Assembly: GCA_943704495.1 (NCBI GenBank)
Contig: CALSCR010000097.1
Span: 2,489 to 66,359, forward strand
Origin: Pigoraptor chileana
Lineage: Eukaryota > Opisthokonta > Filasterea
DNA: 63,871 bases
Reading direction: 5' to 3'
This document shows positions 1 through 10,307 of the stretch, piece after piece; position 1 is the first letter of the stretch, and every line of letters begins with the position of its first letter. The notes under the pieces are model-generated. The model made no database searches and was not told where the DNA came from. It was given only the letters and a program-made list of their open reading frames with translations. The position numbers and the translations under genes were made by a program.

Positions 1-1
1 C

Positions 2-655
2 AGCCCGTGCCAGAACTCAGGAAACTGCTCGGTTGTCGACGGGTTTGCCAAGTGCAAGTGCGCTCCTGGATGGACTGGTACCCGCTGCAACGTCGAGTAC
101 GACATTTGTCTCCAGGCAAAGCCGTGCTTCAACAATGCGACGTGCGTTCGTCTTGGAGGCCTCGACTACCGCTGCGACTGCTTGACCGGATACGAGGGTC
201 GCACGTGCAAGAGTGTGATCAACCCTTGCAGCCGTGCATCTTGCGGCAAGTTCGGAATGTGCGTGGCAACGGGTCCCAACTACGGCGACTTCAGGTGCCA
301 GTGTGCACCTGGCTACACGGGCGCCCAGTGCGAGATACCCCCGAATCCATGCAGCCCGAGCCCGTGCCAGAACTCAGGAAACTGCTCGGTTGTCGACGGG
401 TTTGCCAAGTGCAAGTGCGCTCCTGGATGGACTGGTACCCGCTGCAACGTCGAGTACGACATTTGTCTCCAGGCAAAGCCGTGCTTCAACAATGCGACGT
501 GCGTTCGTCTTGGAGGCCTCGACTACCGCTGCGACTGCTTGACCGGATACGAGGGTCGCACGTGCAAGAGTGTGATCAACCCTTGCAGCCGTGCATCTTG
601 CGGCAAGTTCGGAATGTGCGTGGCAACGGGTCCCAACTACGGCGACTTCAGGTGC
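2..655 (+). repeat. 357-bp direct tandem duplication inside the EGF array
   Basis: Bases 2-298 and 359-655 are identical by eye over 297 bp, at a period of 357 bp (119 codons, three EGF domains). The 60 bp between the copies (299-358) is unique. Reading frame is kept. Complete third-position identity means either a very recent duplication, gene conversion, or an assembly duplication. Confidence 0.9.
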
Positions 656-2956
656 GAGTGCAATGCCGGATGGACGGGTGAACAATGCAGCGTTGAGATC
701 GATCAGTGTGCACTGGGTGTGTGCAAGAACTACGCTCGCTGTCTGAAGACCAAGGGCAACTACACGTGCTTCTGCCGCCCCGGCACCTCGGGACGCAACT
801 GCGACGTCGTTCCAAACAGCTGCCTGAGCGCGCCCTGCGCATCCGGTGCCGTGTGCGAGCCCTCAATTTTCGCCGACTCCAAGTGCGTCTGCCCCGCCGG
901 CAAATCAGGCGCCACCTGCGGCGACGTCGCCGGCCAGATATACTCCCTCAGTAAACTGTCTAGCATTCAGGTCCGCAGTGTCTCCAGCTCCGATCTCGCG
1001 ACCATTTCGCTGAGCTTCCGCACACTCAATCCGGCGGGAACGCTGATCTCACACGGCACATTTGCCCTTACTGTTGTCGGAGGTGACGTCCTTGTCTCAT
1101 CCGGGGCCGCTGCGGTCACCATTCGCGCCCAGAACAGCGGTTCATTCGCCGACGGTCAGTGGCACACAGTGTCCATCACCGCTGCGTCAGCATCGCAGAG
1201 AACCGTGTCGGTCGATGGCACGAGTGCGAATATTGCATACTCATCCACTGCCCCCCAGGATGTGTACATTGGCGATGTTCCTTCGAATGACGTTGCCGGT
1301 GTTGCCGGGTGTGTCAAGAGTGTGAGCTTCGCGGGACAGGCCCTGTCGACGCTCGCTGGAGTTGTCTTCACCAAGGTCAGCGCCGGATGCCCGGCCAACG
1401 AAGCGTTCTCGTTTGCTGGAAAGTCGTACGTTGCGTATGATGCGAGCCTCGCCGGATCCACATCGGACATCACGATCACCTTCCGCACGCTTGCACAGCA
1501 AGGGCGCATGCTCCTTGCACATCAAGGAGTCGGCAACATGCTCTTCTCTGCGTACATCGACGGCGGCAAGCTTACTTTCCTTCTCAACCTCGGCCGTGGG
1601 AGTGGCGAACTCACCCTCGACTACTTTGTTGCCGATGGAGAGTGGCACACTGTGACCGTTAGCAGGGCTCGCCACATCGCCACCATCATGGTCGACAACG
1701 GAGTGGCTGCCGGTACCCTCAGGTCGCTTGGCAACGCCCGCAACTTTGTTCCGATTGGACCAACGTACGTGGGCGGCAACAAGAAGGGCTCACTGGACCT
1801 CGTGACTGGCGCCCCCGGCTTCATTGGATGCATCAGCGACGTCGTGATCAATGGCAACCGCATGCAAGTCAACAGCAACGGGGCAGTTCTCCTCGGAGTG
1901 TGCTCTTCTGCGGAGATCTTCTCGTTTGGCGGGAATGGATACGTGCAGGATGCGACATACTCTCCCAAGTATGGCGGCAGCATTCAGCTCCGCTTCCGTG
2001 CCTCCTCGCCCAACGGCATCATCGCATACGGCATTAACAGGGCTGGAACCATCCGCGACTACTACATTGTTGAGCTTGTTGGAGGTAAGATCCGTGCTGC
2101 ATTCGATGCCGGCATCAACGGATTCGCCGAGGGCTTTTCTGGATCGAACCTTGCGGATGGCCAGTGGCACAGCCTGACCTATTCGCGCACAAACAACGAC
2201 GCAATGATCACCGTCGACGGTAGTGCCGTTGCTTTCCACGCCACAGGAACCGCAGCCCTTCTGAACATTGACGCCCCCTTCTTCCTCGGTGGCCATCCCG
2301 ACGTCGCCAACGGACCTGCTCGCGGATCGCAGAGCGGCGTGGGGTTCAGCGGATGCATCAGCAATGTAATTGTTGGTGCACGCGCCGCTATCAACGGCGA
2401 CGCCCCGACCATTCGCGTCAACACGCTTGTTGGATGCCCAGCTCTCCAGAATGACATGTCGCTTGTCCCGCAGTCGATGGCCGCATTCAACGCCCTCCCT
2501 GCCACAAGCAACGGAGCTTCATCCCTTCGCTTCGCCATTCGCGCAACCTTTTCGGTTAACACGCGTCCCAACCAAAACGTGGCCACGGCTGTCGCTGCCA
2601 ATGGTGACTCGATCTCTATTAAGTTCACAAACTTTGCCATCTCAGTCTCCGCTTCCGTTGGCGGCGCTTCGAGCTCGGTCCAGATTACGAACCGTCCGTT
2701 TGTGGTGGACGGCATGTGGCACAGCGTCAGCCTTGCGATTGTGGGCGGCAAGTTGCAGATTAACGTGGATGACGTTGCAACTGGCAGCTTGAACGTGAGC
2801 TCCTTCTCGCCCATCTCGCTCACATTCGGCAGCGATACGCTCGAGGCGTGCATCCGTGACGTCACCGTCAACGGACAGCGCCTCACCGCGCAGTCTGCCG
2901 CGCTCACTGGCGAGGTCTCCAGCGGTTGCTCTGCCGCGACAGGCGTCTACTTTTGA
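2..2956 (+). CDS. EGF-repeat / laminin-G domain extracellular protein (3' part)
   Basis: The frame is open from the left edge to a TGA at 2954-2956 with no intron, so the 5' end lies outside the window. Eight EGF-like domains can be counted by cysteine spacing (2 to about 940), with typical CxCxxGxxGxxC ends. Four laminin-G-like domains follow (about 975-1365, 1408-1850, 1915-2400, 2490-2910), each with the DGxWHxV/L signature (for example ADGQWHTVSI, ADGEWHTVTV) and a closing GCI/GCV segment. There is no C-terminal transmembrane segment; the protein ends in GVYF, so it looks secreted unless an anchor lies upstream. The EGF/LamG combination is that of agrin, crumbs and neurexin relatives and is typical of Holozoa. 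Function is probably matrix or adhesion, by inference. Three EGFs are an exact duplicate of the next three. The assignment of domains is firm; orthology to any named animal gene is not claimed. Confidence 0.9.
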   Translation, partial: SPCQNSGNCSVVDGFAKCKCAPGWTGTRCNVEYDICLQAKPCFNNATCVRLGGLDYRCDCLTGYEGRTCKSVINPCSRASCGKFGMCVATGPNYGDFRCQCAPGYTGAQCEIPPNPCSPSPCQNSGNCSVVDGFAKCKCAPGWTGTRCNVEYDICLQAKPCFNNATCVRLGGLDYRCDCLTGYEGRTCKSVINPCSRASCGKFGMCVATGPNYGDFRCECNAGWTGEQCSVEIDQCALGVCKNYARCLKTKGNYTCFCRPGTSGRNCDVVPNSCLSAPCASGAVCEPSIFADSKCVCPAGKSGATCGDVAGQIYSLSKLSSIQVRSVSSSDLATISLSFRTLNPAGTLISHGTFALTVVGGDVLVSSGAAAVTIRAQNSGSFADGQWHTVSITAASASQRTVSVDGTSANIAYSSTAPQDVYIGDVPSNDVAGVAGCVKSVSFAGQALSTLAGVVFTKVSAGCPANEAFSFAGKSYVAYDASLAGSTSDITITFRTLAQQGRMLLAHQGVGNMLFSAYIDGGKLTFLLNLGRGSGELTLDYFVADGEWHTVTVSRARHIATIMVDNGVAAGTLRSLGNARNFVPIGPTYVGGNKKGSLDLVTGAPGFIGCISDVVINGNRMQVNSNGAVLLGVCSSAEIFSFGGNGYVQDATYSPKYGGSIQLRFRASSPNGIIAYGINRAGTIRDYYIVELVGGKIRAAFDAGINGFAEGFSGSNLADGQWHSLTYSRTNNDAMITVDGSAVAFHATGTAALLNIDAPFFLGGHPDVANGPARGSQSGVGFSGCISNVIVGARAAINGDAPTIRVNTLVGCPALQNDMSLVPQSMAAFNALPATSNGASSLRFAIRATFSVNTRPNQNVATAVAANGDSISIKFTNFAISVSASVGGASSSVQITNRPFVVDGMWHSVSLAIVGGKLQINVDDVATGSLNVSSFSPISLTFGSDTLEACIRDVTVNGQRLTAQSAALTGEVSSGCSAATGVYF

Positions 2957-3656
2957 GACGAGCGAGAGAGAGAGAGAGAGAGCGAGCTCGTACCATGGAC
3001 GTCTTGCAACAATGAATCACCGTTAGTTGTCGGGATCGTCCAAAGTGGATTTGTCGAATGGTGTTCCAACTGAATCATGAGCGAAGTGTTCGCGCGAGGC
3101 TGATTGCGGCTCTGTCCGAAGTGGATCATGTGGATGCATTGTCCTTTTATCTATCCGGTGCGCCGGGACTAGCCTCGTTCGTCACATTTTGTTCGTCTTT
3201 GAGGGTGTGCGCCCGTTTCGAAGTTTGCTATGGTTCGCGCATTGCGAAGAAACAAAGAAGAAAAAAAAGCTCACTTGATTGATGTGCGTGAATCCTCCAT
3301 CGAAGCGAGCATCTGTCGCTTGTCCTTGAATGTGGCTTTGCGTTCTCATCCATCAAGAATAATACACAAAAAAAACAAAAAAAAAAAAAAAACCAGAACT
3401 GAGAGGAAAGACTAAAGAATTTGAGAGACCATCAGACACAATTTTGTGCCGGGTATGAGTCACGACTTGACGTGGGTACCCAGATAAAGACTCCTGCAGC
3501 GACTTCTCGATCACTCAGATGCCGATACAGGTCGATCCTATCTGCTTCACTAAATAATATAGACACCGTTGAGTATACTTTCATAACAGATTGAAATACT
3601 TGGAATAGCTTAAGTGTTTGCCGCGTCACATTAGCAATTGCAACCTACACATCAGA
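2957..3656. other. Intergenic, EGF/LamG gene to GEP4
   Basis: It starts with a (GA)n tract at about 2960-2984 just after the stop codon. There is an A-rich run at 3367-3392. Short open frames at 3058-3415 lack coding character. No other feature is seen; the right half should hold the GEP4 promoter. Confidence 0.6.
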
Positions 3657-4933
3657 ATGGTTCAGTCATTCAACTTTCAGGGTATTCGAACGGCAGTAAA
3701 CGTGTTGCTACGCCGGCCTCAATTACTTGTGCCCCACTTTGCTGTACAAGGTGAGCCCAATGGATGAGAAAAGAGCCTTGTAAATGGATTTGCACAAAAC
3801 AGAACGGCTCTGCATTACCATGAATGTTTGTTGAGGCTTGCTGAGTGCGGTGCTTCTCTGTATGTGCATCGTGTCACGCCAGATGTGCGCTCGATCGATT
3901 TCAAAAAGGTAAAAGAAGCTGGATTCAAAGGCGTCGTATTTGATAAGGACAATTGCCTAACGGAGCCGTATGCTCTCGAAATCCATGCGCCGTTGAAGGC
4001 AAGTGAACGTTCTGAATAAGCAATTCCCGACAATTAAGAACGGATGATCAACACGTTCGTGCTGATTAAGGTTCTTAATATGCAGGGCGCTTTCGAAGAA
4101 TGCTTGTCGGTATTTGGCAAGTCGAAAGTGGTGATATTCTCAAATTCAGCGGGATCAGACGACGACAAGGACTATGTACAGGTGTGTTGCTAATGGGCTC
4201 TAATGCAATAAACAGCGCATCTATATAATTCACATACCGACGCCGATTTCCGTTTCAAAGAGCCTATCCTCCATGCCTGCCTTTTCATCTGGTTGTATAC
4301 TGAAAGTCGCATGATTTATTGATCCCATTTGCTTGCAATACCGCCCACACAGGCGTCGGCGGTCGAGAAGGCACTTGGGGTACCTGTAGTGAGGCATCGA
4401 GCAAAGGTACGGGCATGACACAGTCTGAATCCTGCCGCATATTTGTATGCACGTCCCTTACTCTGTGTCGCCACTCTCCATCTTCTCAGAAACCCGCCGG
4501 CGGCGAGGAGGCTGCTGCGTATCTCGACTGCGCAACCACAGATATTGTTTGTGTCGGAGACCGATTGTTGACTGATGTTGTCTTTGGAAATTCGGCGGGG
4601 ATGCTCACAGTGCACACATTGGCATTCTCCACCGCAAATGACAACGCAATGGCGCGCCTGGTAAGTGATACGATGTGTTTGCGACACAACGTGCCTTAAC
4701 CTGACTACAATGCTATCGGAATTAGAGCCGGAGCAGCGGTCCGTTTTTTTGTCGATTGGGTTCTAACTCAAAGGGTACCACACTTTTTAAAACAGATTCG
4801 CAACTTGGAGAATGACTACCTTTTACCATACTTTGAAACGCGCTATACTGCGCCATCGCACCCGCGCTTTACAAATGGCCTGTGCTACATGCGACACAAC
4901 AGGCCTTTTTGGGAGGGCGCAAAGCGACAGTAA
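3657..4933 (+). CDS. GEP4: GEP4/YqeG-type HAD phosphatase (mitochondrial phosphatidylglycerophosphatase)
   Basis: Six exons: 3657-3750, 3883-3998, 4086-4181, 4353-4406, 4490-4660, 4796-4933; 222 residues, close to fungal GEP4 and its plant relatives. The first exon reads MVQSFNFQGI, like the family's N-terminus. The HAD nucleophile motif is FDKDNCLTEPY in exon 2. Then come FSNSAGSDDDKDY (motif II region), RHRAKKPAG across exons 4-5 (motif III lysine) and VGDRLLTD with VFGN (motif IV). In yeast this enzyme dephosphorylates phosphatidylglycerophosphate to phosphatidylglycerol on the matrix side of the inner mitochondrial membrane, for cardiolipin. The first intron ends at 3882: an earlier AG at 3802 breaks frame, while 3882 gives VQ-DVRSID, matching plant homologues. 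Intron 2 (3999-4085) begins with GC. The neighbours are unrelated. Confidence 0.88.
3999..4085 (+). other. GC-AG intron in the GEP4 gene
   Basis: The junction is AAG|GCAAGT ... TGCAG|GGC. Both flanking exons are in phase 0, and the result PLK-GAFEEC aligns with the family. The only nearby GT (4002) would shift the frame. Confidence 0.85.
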
Positions 4934-6884
4934 ATAATCTTTTTTCGAATGATTGTGCAACCTATTGCACGCCCTTGATTCAGCCAATTCAAATGGATCC
5001 ACCTCGATGGGGGCTCTCGCGCAAGGTCTCATCTCTGTCAAGGACTCGCGGTCCGTGCATTCTTCGCAAGCCAGAGACTGTCACTTGCGGTGTCAATGCG
5101 TCGAGTCAAGAGAATGAGCACGCAAAAAAAGGATGCATTCTGCCGGAGAATTGAGAAGAAACTCTCAGTCAGCCGAGTGAGCACTGGGAGGAAGTTTTCA
5201 GTTAGTCAATTGCCAGCAGTCTGGTTGGGCTTCGTAACCCTGCGTATTGTGTCGTTTATTCTTTCATGGTGCGGTTGGGGGGAAGACTGCGCGAGCGGTG
5301 GATCCTCCTTGCCGGATGATGCCCAACGTACCGCTTTCTGCGCCATTGACAGTTCGTTACCCGACGCCGACGCACCTCCATCCCATGACCCTCATTTCGC
5401 ACCCCAGTGTCCGTGGGCTCTATTCTATTGCTGAATACCCCGACTGTCCAAACGCTACTTAATTTTACGTTTCTGCGGTGCGTCCGTGTCACTGTTTGAC
5501 TGTTCGACGTTTGTGCCTCAACCGAAAATGTGGAAAACCAAGGCAGGGGCGCCATGTATAAAAAATATGGTGAATGCCTTTCATACTCGACCCATAGAAA
5601 GCGACGCACCCCGCAACCCGGAATGCGGGCACGTTTTTTCCTGTTTATGCACCGCAATTGGCCGCCCGCCAGCCAATCAGACGCCGCACAATATTTCGCA
5701 CCTTCCCGTTATGGGGTTGGGAAACCTCAGCCGCAAAACTATATTGATGTGGTACCGGGACAGTCGATACGTTGGTCGTACAAAATGGGGATGAATTGAG
5801 CAATCGGATTGTGATCGGGGAGTTTCAATATCTCGCTTTTAGTACTTTTACGTCGACTCGAATTAGGATTTATTTTGCTCATAATTTATTAAATTGGAGC
5901 ACCAATAAAAATTTTCACTCACTTTTTTTTGTTTTTTTTGTGTTTGACGGGTGATGGCGGGTTGCCTTTCTTTATCGGTTGCGAACGGAGTGCGACGGGC
6001 AATAAGTAAGTAATTTTGTAATGGCGTTTGTATGTATGGAGTTGTATGGCCACAAAACACAAGTTGCTAAGTGTGAACCCAAAATGCCGACGTGTCCGGA
6101 AAAATTTATTTTCAAAAAAGAATTTTTTAATTTCGGGATTTTCCCCTGCAGCGAATATTTTATTTCGCAGTTTCTCCTTTGAAATTATAAATAATATTTG
6201 CCCTATTGCGCATATTAATGCCATCTAATAATTCCATATCAGTATTAAAATACTATAACATCATCCACGACTCAAATAAATGCCCACGAAAATTGTCGAT
6301 AATTCGAAATTTATCGGTGCGACGAGTGCGATTATTTCTTTGCGCGGGCGAATGCGTCTCTAGAGTTATTTGGGGACCGTGCATTGAGCATTCTGTTGTC
6401 CACCTGCACCCCGTGGCCACCCGCTCACCCTCGCCACGCCTGGCCCACAGGCTCCATTCTCCTTGCACAAGCACCATCATCCACCCCACACTCCAGCGGC
6501 GAGTTCCTCTGTCTTTCTCCCGCCGGCCGTGTACCCCATGCGCTGTTTGCACCCACAGAAGTATCATTCCATTCACCGAACGTTACTCTTAATCTTTCGT
6601 ACGCCTGTGTTGGGATTTGTGTTTGTGGTTTTTTTTTTCAAGAGGGACATTTGCGCGTTGTTGCCTATTCACGGGGTTACCTAGTGTCGGTAGTTTGTTG
6701 TGATTCGGTCGGAGGGCAGCAAAAAGACAAAATCCTTTTGCAAAACGACGTTCTTCGTGGTGCCTTGAGGTACTTCTTTTGGTCCATAATTGGTTGTTCT
6801 CGTGGTGTTGATTTTATTTTGTTTGCCATTTCTTTGTTTGATTTTCGACACAAGGCGAGTAACGCACTCTTTCTTAAAAAAATT
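4934..6884. other. Intergenic, GEP4 to first zinc-finger gene
   Basis: No gene is seen. An inverted pair of CCAAT-type sites lies at about 5655 (ATTGGC) and 5672-5679 (GCCAATCA). From about 5800 to 6320 the sequence is strongly AT-rich, and it then turns into a C/T-rich stretch (about 6385-6560) before the 5' UTR of the zinc-finger gene. The AT-rich part includes CCACGAAAAT (6284-6293), which recurs inverted before the paralogue. Confidence 0.6.
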
Positions 6885-8342
6885 ATGCAGTGCGACACCA
6901 GGCACCCGGAGCGTTACTTTATGGAAGCGCCTATCGTGTCTCAAGCCGAGGGAGCAACTGCACCCGAGTCCAAACCATCTACGATGCCGGTATCTGTCGA
7001 GGGTGAACAGGTCAAGACCGTCACTGACAGTAAAGTCGCCTCGCCTGTTCAGGATTCCAAGGACACCCAAGACGGCAAGGTGCCTTTATCGAACGTACCT
7101 ACTCCACTCGAGCGATCCAACTCGTTGGACAGTGCAACTACAGGTGAGATTTTACGTGTCACTTTCTCCAAATGATGTTGCCTGGCATCTGTAACATGTT
7201 GGGCGTACCACTCGGTATATGCAATTGCTCATTATTTTCTGCCTATTTCTACCACAGCCCTTGTACCCAGTGCCATGCCTCCCGCAGAAGCTCCAAAGAC
7301 CGTCGAGACGGCCGAGTCCGTTAGCAGCGTATCGTCTGGCGATGCAGCGGGAACTGATGCTGCCAAGGCGGACAGTCCCGCCAACGGACAACAGCCGCGG
7401 TCGTCATGTACATACTGCGGGAAGCAATTCTACCGGATTGACAGGCTGAATGCGCATTTGCGAGTACACACAGGAGAGACGCCGTACCAATGTAGCGTGC
7501 CAGGGTGCGGAAAGCGCTTCAAGGAAAACGCTGCATTGTTTAAACACGTCAAGTCGCACAGCCCCTCGCGTCCGTATCAATGCAACATGTGCGGGACGGC
7601 GTTCAAACTCAAGCACCACCTCAAGCGTCACAAGGAGAAGGTTCATGAAATACCCGCCGACGCGCCGTCTGCGTTTCCTCATCCGGCGCAGTATCCTGGC
7701 CACCCGGCACATTACCACCAGTACCAACACATGCCGAGGCACGACGCCCCCATGTACGCCGGCGCCGCCGCACAGGGCCGAATGTACCCCGTCCACGCAC
7801 GCCCTACCATGTATCCTCACATGGGCGGTCAGCCGCAGATGATGATGCGACCTCCGGGCGAATATGCATATGAGCAGTACCAGCCCATGCAGGGCCAGTA
7901 CCCCGCGCAACACCCGGGATTCCAGGCGATGGCGCAACCAGGTGGCTATCCTGTTAACTATGCAGCGCGCCCCATGGGCGTCACTGGTCCGTTCTCTGCC
8001 GGCCACGGAATGGTCAGTGGCTACGATCACCGGCCGCCGTCGGCGTCAATGCAGTCGTTTGACGGTGCCGCTTCGTGGAATTCGTCTGCGGGATCTGGCG
8101 CACAGGCGTGGTCAAACTACGGGCCTCCGTCGTCCGGAGCGCCTGCGGCCCACGGCGCGCCTGCTTCGGCTGGCCCCGCGCCTGTCCCGTACGGCGGCGG
8201 CAGCTTTGACGAACAACAACAGAACAGCGTGCGCAGTTCGGCTGTGAGCAACCTGTCGTCCAGGGGCTCCGAGGCTGAGCAGGCGGCTGCATTTACTATC
8301 TCGAACCTCGGGAATCCGAATGTTGCTCGTGTGGCATCGTGA
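6885..8342 (+). CDS. Three-finger C2H2 zinc-finger protein, paralogue A
   Basis: Two exons, 6885-7143 and 7258-8342; 447 residues. ATG 6885 is the first in-frame methionine. The 114-bp intron joins phase 1 ends (ACA-G|GCC). Three consecutive C2H2 fingers lie at about residues 137-217 (7407-7650): CTYCGKQF, CSVPGCGKRFKEN and CNMCGTAFKLKHHLKRH, joined by HTGETPY and HSPSRPY linkers, so sequence-specific DNA binding is likely. The region after the fingers is low-complexity and rich in Pro, Tyr, Met and Gln, like an activation region. The C-terminus contains FTISNLG, similar to the end of paralogue B. The finger array is clearly homologous to the next gene (CGKRFKEN and FKLKHHLKRH are shared), so the pair is a tandem duplication. 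The target is unknown. An AATAAA lies 124 bp after the stop. Confidence 0.87.
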
Positions 8343-8465
8343 TGACTCTTGCGAGATTTTCGTTTCGATTTTTGTGCCTGATTCCTTTTTGTCTGCCGTC
8401 TTTGCTTTCCTTCGCTTTTGCGCATTGTCTCCTCGTTTTTCCCACCGCGCGTCATCACCCAGCAC

Positions 8466-8471
8466 AATAAA
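8466..8471 (+). terminator. Polyadenylation signal AATAAA, zinc-finger gene A
   Basis: AATAAA lies 124 bp downstream of the TGA of paralogue A and is followed by a T/G-rich stretch with several TGT words, as expected of a cleavage/polyadenylation site. Confidence 0.5.
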
Positions 8472-8798
8472 TGATCAGCTGTCGAGATTCACTGTTCAAC
8501 GTAAGGTCTGCGCAGTTTGACTGTGTCTCTTTGTTTGTGTATGTGTCCGTGCGGCAATGTGTATGGGGCGTTACGGCAGGCAAGGCGCTGTGTGTGAGCA
8601 GACGCCGGGGGACAAAAATATCCGTTGTCTGCCTCTTCGTATTGGGTATTCTGTTACTGCGGGATAGTCTTCAGTGACGTCGCTGTTTCATAATTCCCGC
8701 AATAGGCTGGCTGAGACGTATCACAACAAAGACTTCCCCGTCTTGCGATGACGGTCGCTGCTTCTGTTGCAAAGCGAGAACCAGAACCGCATACGTGC

Positions 8799-8898
8799 CA
8801 GCATTTACTTAACAAAAGACAACACAATCCAATGCAAGACGTTGCCGTCCAGCATTTACTAACAGAAGACAACATAATCCAATGCAAAACGTTGCCAC
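8799..8898. repeat. 51-bp imperfect direct repeat, two copies
   Basis: The words CAGCATTTACT, AGACAACA and AATCCAATGCAA recur at a spacing of 51 bp with a few substitutions. It is non-coding. Confidence 0.75.
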
Positions 8899-10307
8899 AA
8901 CATACTCGAGACATCGCGTCCCACAAAACATCGCTCCTCTTCCGACTATTAGTTTCCAAGCGGCGAAAAGTGCGGGCGACGTACAGCAAATTGTTGCACA
9001 CATTACAGTCATTCTGTGTTGTTGTCGTCCACTGAGATGTCAATGATCTTCATTCATTTGGTATTAAATAAAAACTAATGTCTTTGCCTTCGCTATTGTG
9101 ATTGTCACCTTGTTATAGCACAATAATCGAACAAATTCACCAATTTTTTTTTTCCTTCAACGTATCTAATAACTGAGCACTGTATTTTTGGCCGTCCATG
9201 TGAATGAGGAGTTCAATGGTGTCCGCTTCCGCGCTCGGCCACCTGCCCTCACCCAATGTTTGCGAGCTCGCGGATCATTATTTGCGAGACCTCCTGTTCT
9301 GGAATATCGCAGGAATGGTGTAATATTTGGAGCCAATTCTATTTGTGGATCGCGCGAGGAGTGTGCGTTTAAAACCTTCATACAAATTTGCCATACTGAA
9401 CCGGCGGGTGTGTCACGCGGAAGCGAAGATGAGCAATAAAATATTTTCGTGGCAGTTACATATGGAATTTGGCCTGAATTTTTCCGGTAATTAAGCCTCG
9501 AGCGAGTCACACGACAAAATAATTGCACAATATTTTATTTCACAGATTTTATTTTATATTAAACCCGAAACTAATATTTTTCAATTCAAAGAAGCCCGCA
9601 TTCCACGATTATTCGATGAAAATGTTGAATAATGTTCGATACACAAACGGGCCAAAAAACTTGCACGAAATCTCCAGCATCGGCATACGTCAATAAGATT
9701 AAAAATAATGAGAGAAAAAAAATTTATTCCGTTATTATTTTTTTATTTTTGGTTTTTTACCTGGCTTTGTGGGGTCCCACCTTTCTTGAGTGTATTGCAT
9801 ACACACACTGCCCGCAGTACTGACACACGCGCGCAGCACACGACACACTCTCCCCGCGCGCAACGCTGTGGCCCGCTCACTATGGGGCCCCGGTTGGTGC
9901 CGTCCAAACTCAGCCGTTTTCCGTGTGACGGTGCCCTCCTGTGCACACGCTCAACACCTCCTCCATCCCCATGTTCACTGGATGCAAAGCTACGCAACCA
10001 ATCTATTCTCCCTCGCATGTCTGTCTGGTCTTGTTCTCGCAAATTGCACGAGAGACCCCGCTTCACTTCCGAGGTGGTGAACGCGTACGTAAAAACTCCA
10101 TAACTATATGCAATCCCATTTATGACATATTTTGTCTACATACATTACATTATTAGAACGAAGCATCTTCATCTTTACCCACCGCGCGGGAAACACATTG
10201 ATTGCGTTTGCAAAGGGAATTAACATGAGCTATTGAGCGGGGTCGTTGAACAACCGCCACACGGACATTCCGTTGGTAGCCGCGAGGCACACTATTAAAT
10301 GCTGTGA

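Larger units (their letters stand above)
8343..10307. other. Intergenic between the two zinc-finger paralogues
   Basis: No gene is seen. It contains a 51-bp imperfect direct repeat (about 8799-8898, two copies), an AT-rich block (about 9420-9760), then a C/T-rich block (about 9780-9990), the same order as upstream of paralogue A. ATTTTCGTGG at 9443-9452 is the inverse of the CCACGAAAAT site upstream of A. A 17-bp word at 9529-9545 matches 6154-6170 at 16 positions. Confidence 0.55.

Noticed and set aside
3803-3882. Earlier acceptor for GEP4 exon 2 at 3802
   Set aside because: It puts exon 2 out of phase with exon 1 and adds residues absent from the family; 3882 fits both phase and alignment.
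5090-5799. Open frames of 90-133 codons between GEP4 and the zinc-finger gene
   Set aside because: No family resemblance, no splice-compatible neighbours and overlapping frames on both strands; treated as chance.
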